Below, in pieces: positions 60,519-64,000 of a stretch of DNA of 64,000 nucleotides (its first letter is position 1; every line of letters begins with the position of its first letter). Both the position numbers and the translations under genes were made by a program. Source of the stretch: Varroa destructor (Eukaryota > Arthropoda > Arachnida > Mesostigmata > Varroidae). The stretch covers positions 35,825,187-35,889,186 of the forward strand of contig NW_019211454.1 in assembly GCF_002443255.2 (NCBI RefSeq), written 5' to 3'. Below the pieces are notes generated by a model. It saw only the letters and a program-made list of their open reading frames with translations. It had not been told where the DNA came from and did not search any database.

Positions 60519-63500
60519 GGCAATTTTGTCTTAGACTCAAATTTGATCCGTATATATTGTATTGGAGGAAGCCTGAAACAAAGGTGGTCTACTTGAACAT
60601 AAATGCGTAAACCCATTTACTATGGTTTAGCGAACGAATCGATCATAGTTCACTATGTATATGCATATTTGCATGTAAAACATCATACAATATTTCATAA
60701 CTCCTTCGGATACATCCAAACTATGTCTGACCTATGAAACCACCAATATTTTTGCCCTATTTACTTGTTTTTACTTGCGAGGCAATGGATAAAATCAGTC
60801 ACAAAAAACATCGACCTTGATAGTATTCTAGCTTCACTAATGGATAATTTCCGCAGAATTTAATTATCACGATTACAGTCTTATTAAAATGATATCACCA
60901 ATACGTAATTTACAAAGGACGTAGATTGGACGTCACAGAAAAGTTGCCACAAAAAAAAAACATACGGCAGATATTTCGGTTTATGGGCGAGACACGCAGA
61001 ACTCCCTGTAGCGACATATGGGACTGACATACTCATTTTATTATTATTATGAAAAGAGTTTACAATTCTAACAAAGCTATTAAGGCAATGTTTAAACATT
61101 TTGGAATATACGCCCTGCACAGACGAAGATCACACACCAGCTGCTAAACACTCCGTTATTCTCCGTTGAACAATAAGTAACTTCGGGAACTCGGCCATCA
61201 AATAACGCGTGTAATGCCATTTGTCTTCATGTAAAATGGTTAATCTGAGTCTCGGCGTAAACCGTAAATCATAACTAGTTTTGCGCAAAACGTGCCGTCT
61301 TGGTGCGTTTTGCAGGACAATCGAAGCTCACGCTTCTAAAATATAATCAAGTCCTCTTTCTGATTTAGAGTTGATAAATACACTAGATTTTCGTTTGTCA
61401 ACTCATAACAAGCCACAATGGGTGAACTCTGACTACGTTTTTGAAATTTTATTACTATTATTATTATTATTATATGCTGTGCCATTCACCTACCATAGGT
61501 ACCGTGTAGAGCTCATGACGTATGAGACGAAGAAATCCCTCGGTAAATTGAAAATTAAATAGAAATAAGAATCTGGCTATAGTTCGATAGCGGTTAAAGC
61601 ATGAGCCCAAGATTGAGACTATCGGATATACGTAAGTTGCCCTAGATCTAGGAAAAATGTTCTGATAAAGGACCAATTTAAGCGTTTACGGCTCTTGAGG
61701 TCCTAGTCGCATCTTAATGTGGCTAAAAAGAGGCTGTGTACAAAAGCAGGTACATGTCAATAGAAGGTTCCATGCGGCATTGTTAAAGAAGATCAATACG
61801 GGGGATCAGAAGCAGTTTTCACCGCTGGAAACGTACGCGGATGAAGACTTAAATGACTGCAGAAACAGCTGTTATTTGTAACTTGAATTACTACACAAAC
61901 TTCCTGATTAAGTCCAGAGTTCAACGTGGCCTCTCCGTCTATACGGGCACAATTTCCCTACTGGACTGAAGTACTGCCATGACTCGACACATCGCCGAAG
62001 GTGCATCAGACCAAAAAGTCTATTAACCAGCGGATGTTTAGTTTTCATTTGAGTTCGACAACGCTACTACGGACAAAATCAACTCTAATCTACCGTCTTT
62101 CGCCGTGAGAGCTTTGCAACGAGGGGCCCAAAGCAGCCTGGAGGATACCGAATAACGTCCTTTATACGGGAGTTCCGAAATAAAATGCTCTACAACTTTC
62201 TAGTGTTTTAAAGACTCGGTCAACGGCCTCGGTTTATCGGCAACAAGGTCAATACAGTTTATGTGGCAAGACACCGTCGGCCAGTAATAAGAAAAGTTTG
62301 TGCACGCGAGCCGTGGGTATAGCCAAGGAATAATAATGTTCAAGAGCTTCCTTCCGAATTGAACGGGTACTCAGTCGAAAAGCAGCTCGTGTGTCATTCA
62401 TCTTTCAATGGGCCGGTTGGTTCCGTTCGAGCGGTTCGTATAGCAGATTTAGCCTCGCAGACAGTTACCACCAGAAAGCGTTTCGGTGTCGTATATAGGT
62501 AGCTGGACTGCTTGAGTTACCTGGCGGTCACGGATACCCTTAAAATAGCTAATGTTCAGTAAGTCGATATTCTATGCTATCATTCGGGCCGCTACTACGC
62601 GGATTCGACACGCCAGCAAAATGATACCCAACTAGATGAGGTAACTCATATCATGGTTGCATAGAGGCGTGCATGATATCACACCGTCCCTGCAACTTTA
62701 TTACCTGCTTCATTGATTTTAGCAGAAATGAAGAACTAAGAATTCAGCCCTCTAACAGACTCGACAAGCTGTGTGCTCTGCAGCATTACAGGGATATTTA
62801 TGAACGGGAAATCTGTGAAAAAATGGTTCTGCTGCGTTCAGTACACAATCGCCCCAGGCGTTGCAAGGATACCGGACACGAGAAGAGTTCGCTAGACGGT
62901 AAAAAAAATAAGTTTCTCATTTCGCTATCTCAGAGCGTTATGTTCAGAAAAGGCGTACTTGGTACAGTTAATGAGCTCGGTGCAGGGATAGGTGCAAAAA
63001 GGTTGGATAAGTGGGGATTTTTTTACATCGGAATGATAGGAAGGAAGTCGTTTTGCACGAAAGCTTCTATACTGTAGCTTATGCCAGTATTTATTTATTT
63101 TTTTAACTGCTATGTGAAAATATCGGCCATTCACCGGGTTTAGCCCCGTTGCGTAACGAACACCCTAGCCATTATTAAGCTCCTGTCAGTTCTTACATAA
63201 GCAAAATGAATTGTTGCGGGCAGTCCAGTAACGACTGCCCTTATATTAACATTACTTCGTTGAGTTATAACAATAATGCTTAACAGCAATTAATTGAATA
63301 ACTTAAACAAGTTATTTTATTAGGATAGTCTAACCCTTTCGTATTTTTTTTAGCTACAGAAAACTACGCTTGTAACGGCTAGAAGTTTACTAACAATAAT
63401 AACTGACTGAAAAAATCATCATGCCACAAGATTTACCACAAGTTATTAGCAGAGAATTGGAATACTAACACAACAGCTGTTAAGTTTCATGGTCTTATAT

Positions 63501-64000
63501 AATTAGATTAACTAAGAGAGATAAAACAGATTTTAGATGTTAGCAGCATACGTCCAAGTGCTTCAGAAAAATCGTTCCGCGACCGCTAACCGCGTTGCCT
63601 GTAGTGCTCAATATTATTCCTATCTACAAGCAACTATGTTTAGCATCAAACATGGATGACAGAATATCTGTTTGCATGAGCATCTTGAATGCTTATTGGT
63701 GGTATACGATAATTATCCTTCTCTGTTAGACATACCATTTCATAGTGTCAGATGGAATTGAAGTTCGCGGTCTTTTTTGAATTCATCTTCGCTTGCAGCG
63801 CCGAGGGTGGTGTCTACTAGGTAAACGTCCCAGGTGACAATAGACACACCCGATCGTTGTATCTGTTAGCTTAGATCGGAATAAGTGGCCACAGCTCGAA
63901 AAAAACCACACAGTCATCCTCCTATGATCAGTTGTTTTAGGTAAAAATTCACAGTCACAAGCTCACGGCTTCCCTACGACTTGTATTGATATATGGGATT
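60519..64000. other. Upstream of FAR gene to right edge, no supported gene
   Basis: The first few hundred bases should hold the FAR promoter and 5' untranslated region; no TATA box is assigned. A (TTA)n run is at about 61449-61471. The plus-strand open frame 62673-63077 (134 codons) has no domain I know. The block 61.75-62.65 kb has more balanced composition and could be a decayed repeat, but no protein motif is convincing. Confidence 0.35.

Noticed and set aside
61500..61560. FAR-like Rossmann start suggested by TEGFLR on the minus strand
   Set aside because: It lacks the required glycines. The true motif GSTGFVGK was found at 60456-60518 with a matching donor.
1..64000. CRISPR array, bacterial operon, phage or intact tRNA/rRNA genes
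   Set aside because: No regularly spaced direct repeats, no ribosome-binding-site-linked gene runs, and no complete tRNA cloverleaf or rRNA sequence was seen. Intron-containing genes show the DNA is eukaryotic.

Overview
The window is eukaryotic nuclear DNA, AT-rich and mostly non-coding. Short coding exons are joined by canonical GT-AG introns of about 0.1-1.6 kb. There are many (TA)n and other microsatellites, decayed mariner/Tc1-type and LINE-type elements, tRNA-derived SINE-like copies and one 100-base assembly gap (31412-31511). A short TTAGG tract, mariner relics and a fatty acyl-CoA reductase suggest an arthropod. A mite or other chelicerate is possible, but the sequence does not prove it. 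No bacterial operons, CRISPR array or phage genes were seen.

Two complete protein-coding genes can be rebuilt exon by exon, both on the minus strand. (1) 1867-7728: an eight-exon protein phosphatase 1 (PP1) catalytic-subunit paralogue of 320 residues. All metal-binding and catalytic residues are present and it aligns to animal PP1 without gaps through the catalytic core, but its C-terminal tail is short and basic. (2) 55071-60518: a seven-exon fatty acyl-CoA reductase (FAR) of 446 residues with an NADP-binding Rossmann motif. Its catalytic YxxxK motif reads FTFSK, so the usual catalytic tyrosine is replaced by phenylalanine. All exon joins in both genes agree in reading phase. A possible exon of a third minus-strand gene lies at 686-945.

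The roughly 47 kb between the two genes holds no gene I can support. It contains two SINE-like copies (10.3 and 17.9 kb) and a diverged tandem duplication with a unit near 1.1 kb (19.56-21.7 kb). It also holds a mariner relic (22.1-22.7 kb), GC-rich stretches (about 28.6-31.3 and 47.6-48.7 kb), a LINE reverse-transcriptase relic (42.6-43.26 kb), two near-perfect and two imperfect foldbacks, and a second Tc1/mariner-type relic (49.47-50.33 kb). A retroelement zinc-knuckle-like fragment sits in FAR intron 4.

The two genes are not functionally linked as far as can be seen: one is a Ser/Thr phosphatase, the other an enzyme of lipid reduction. The points most worth following up are the diverged PP1 paralogue and the FAR with a lost catalytic tyrosine. 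No clearly new multi-gene system was found.
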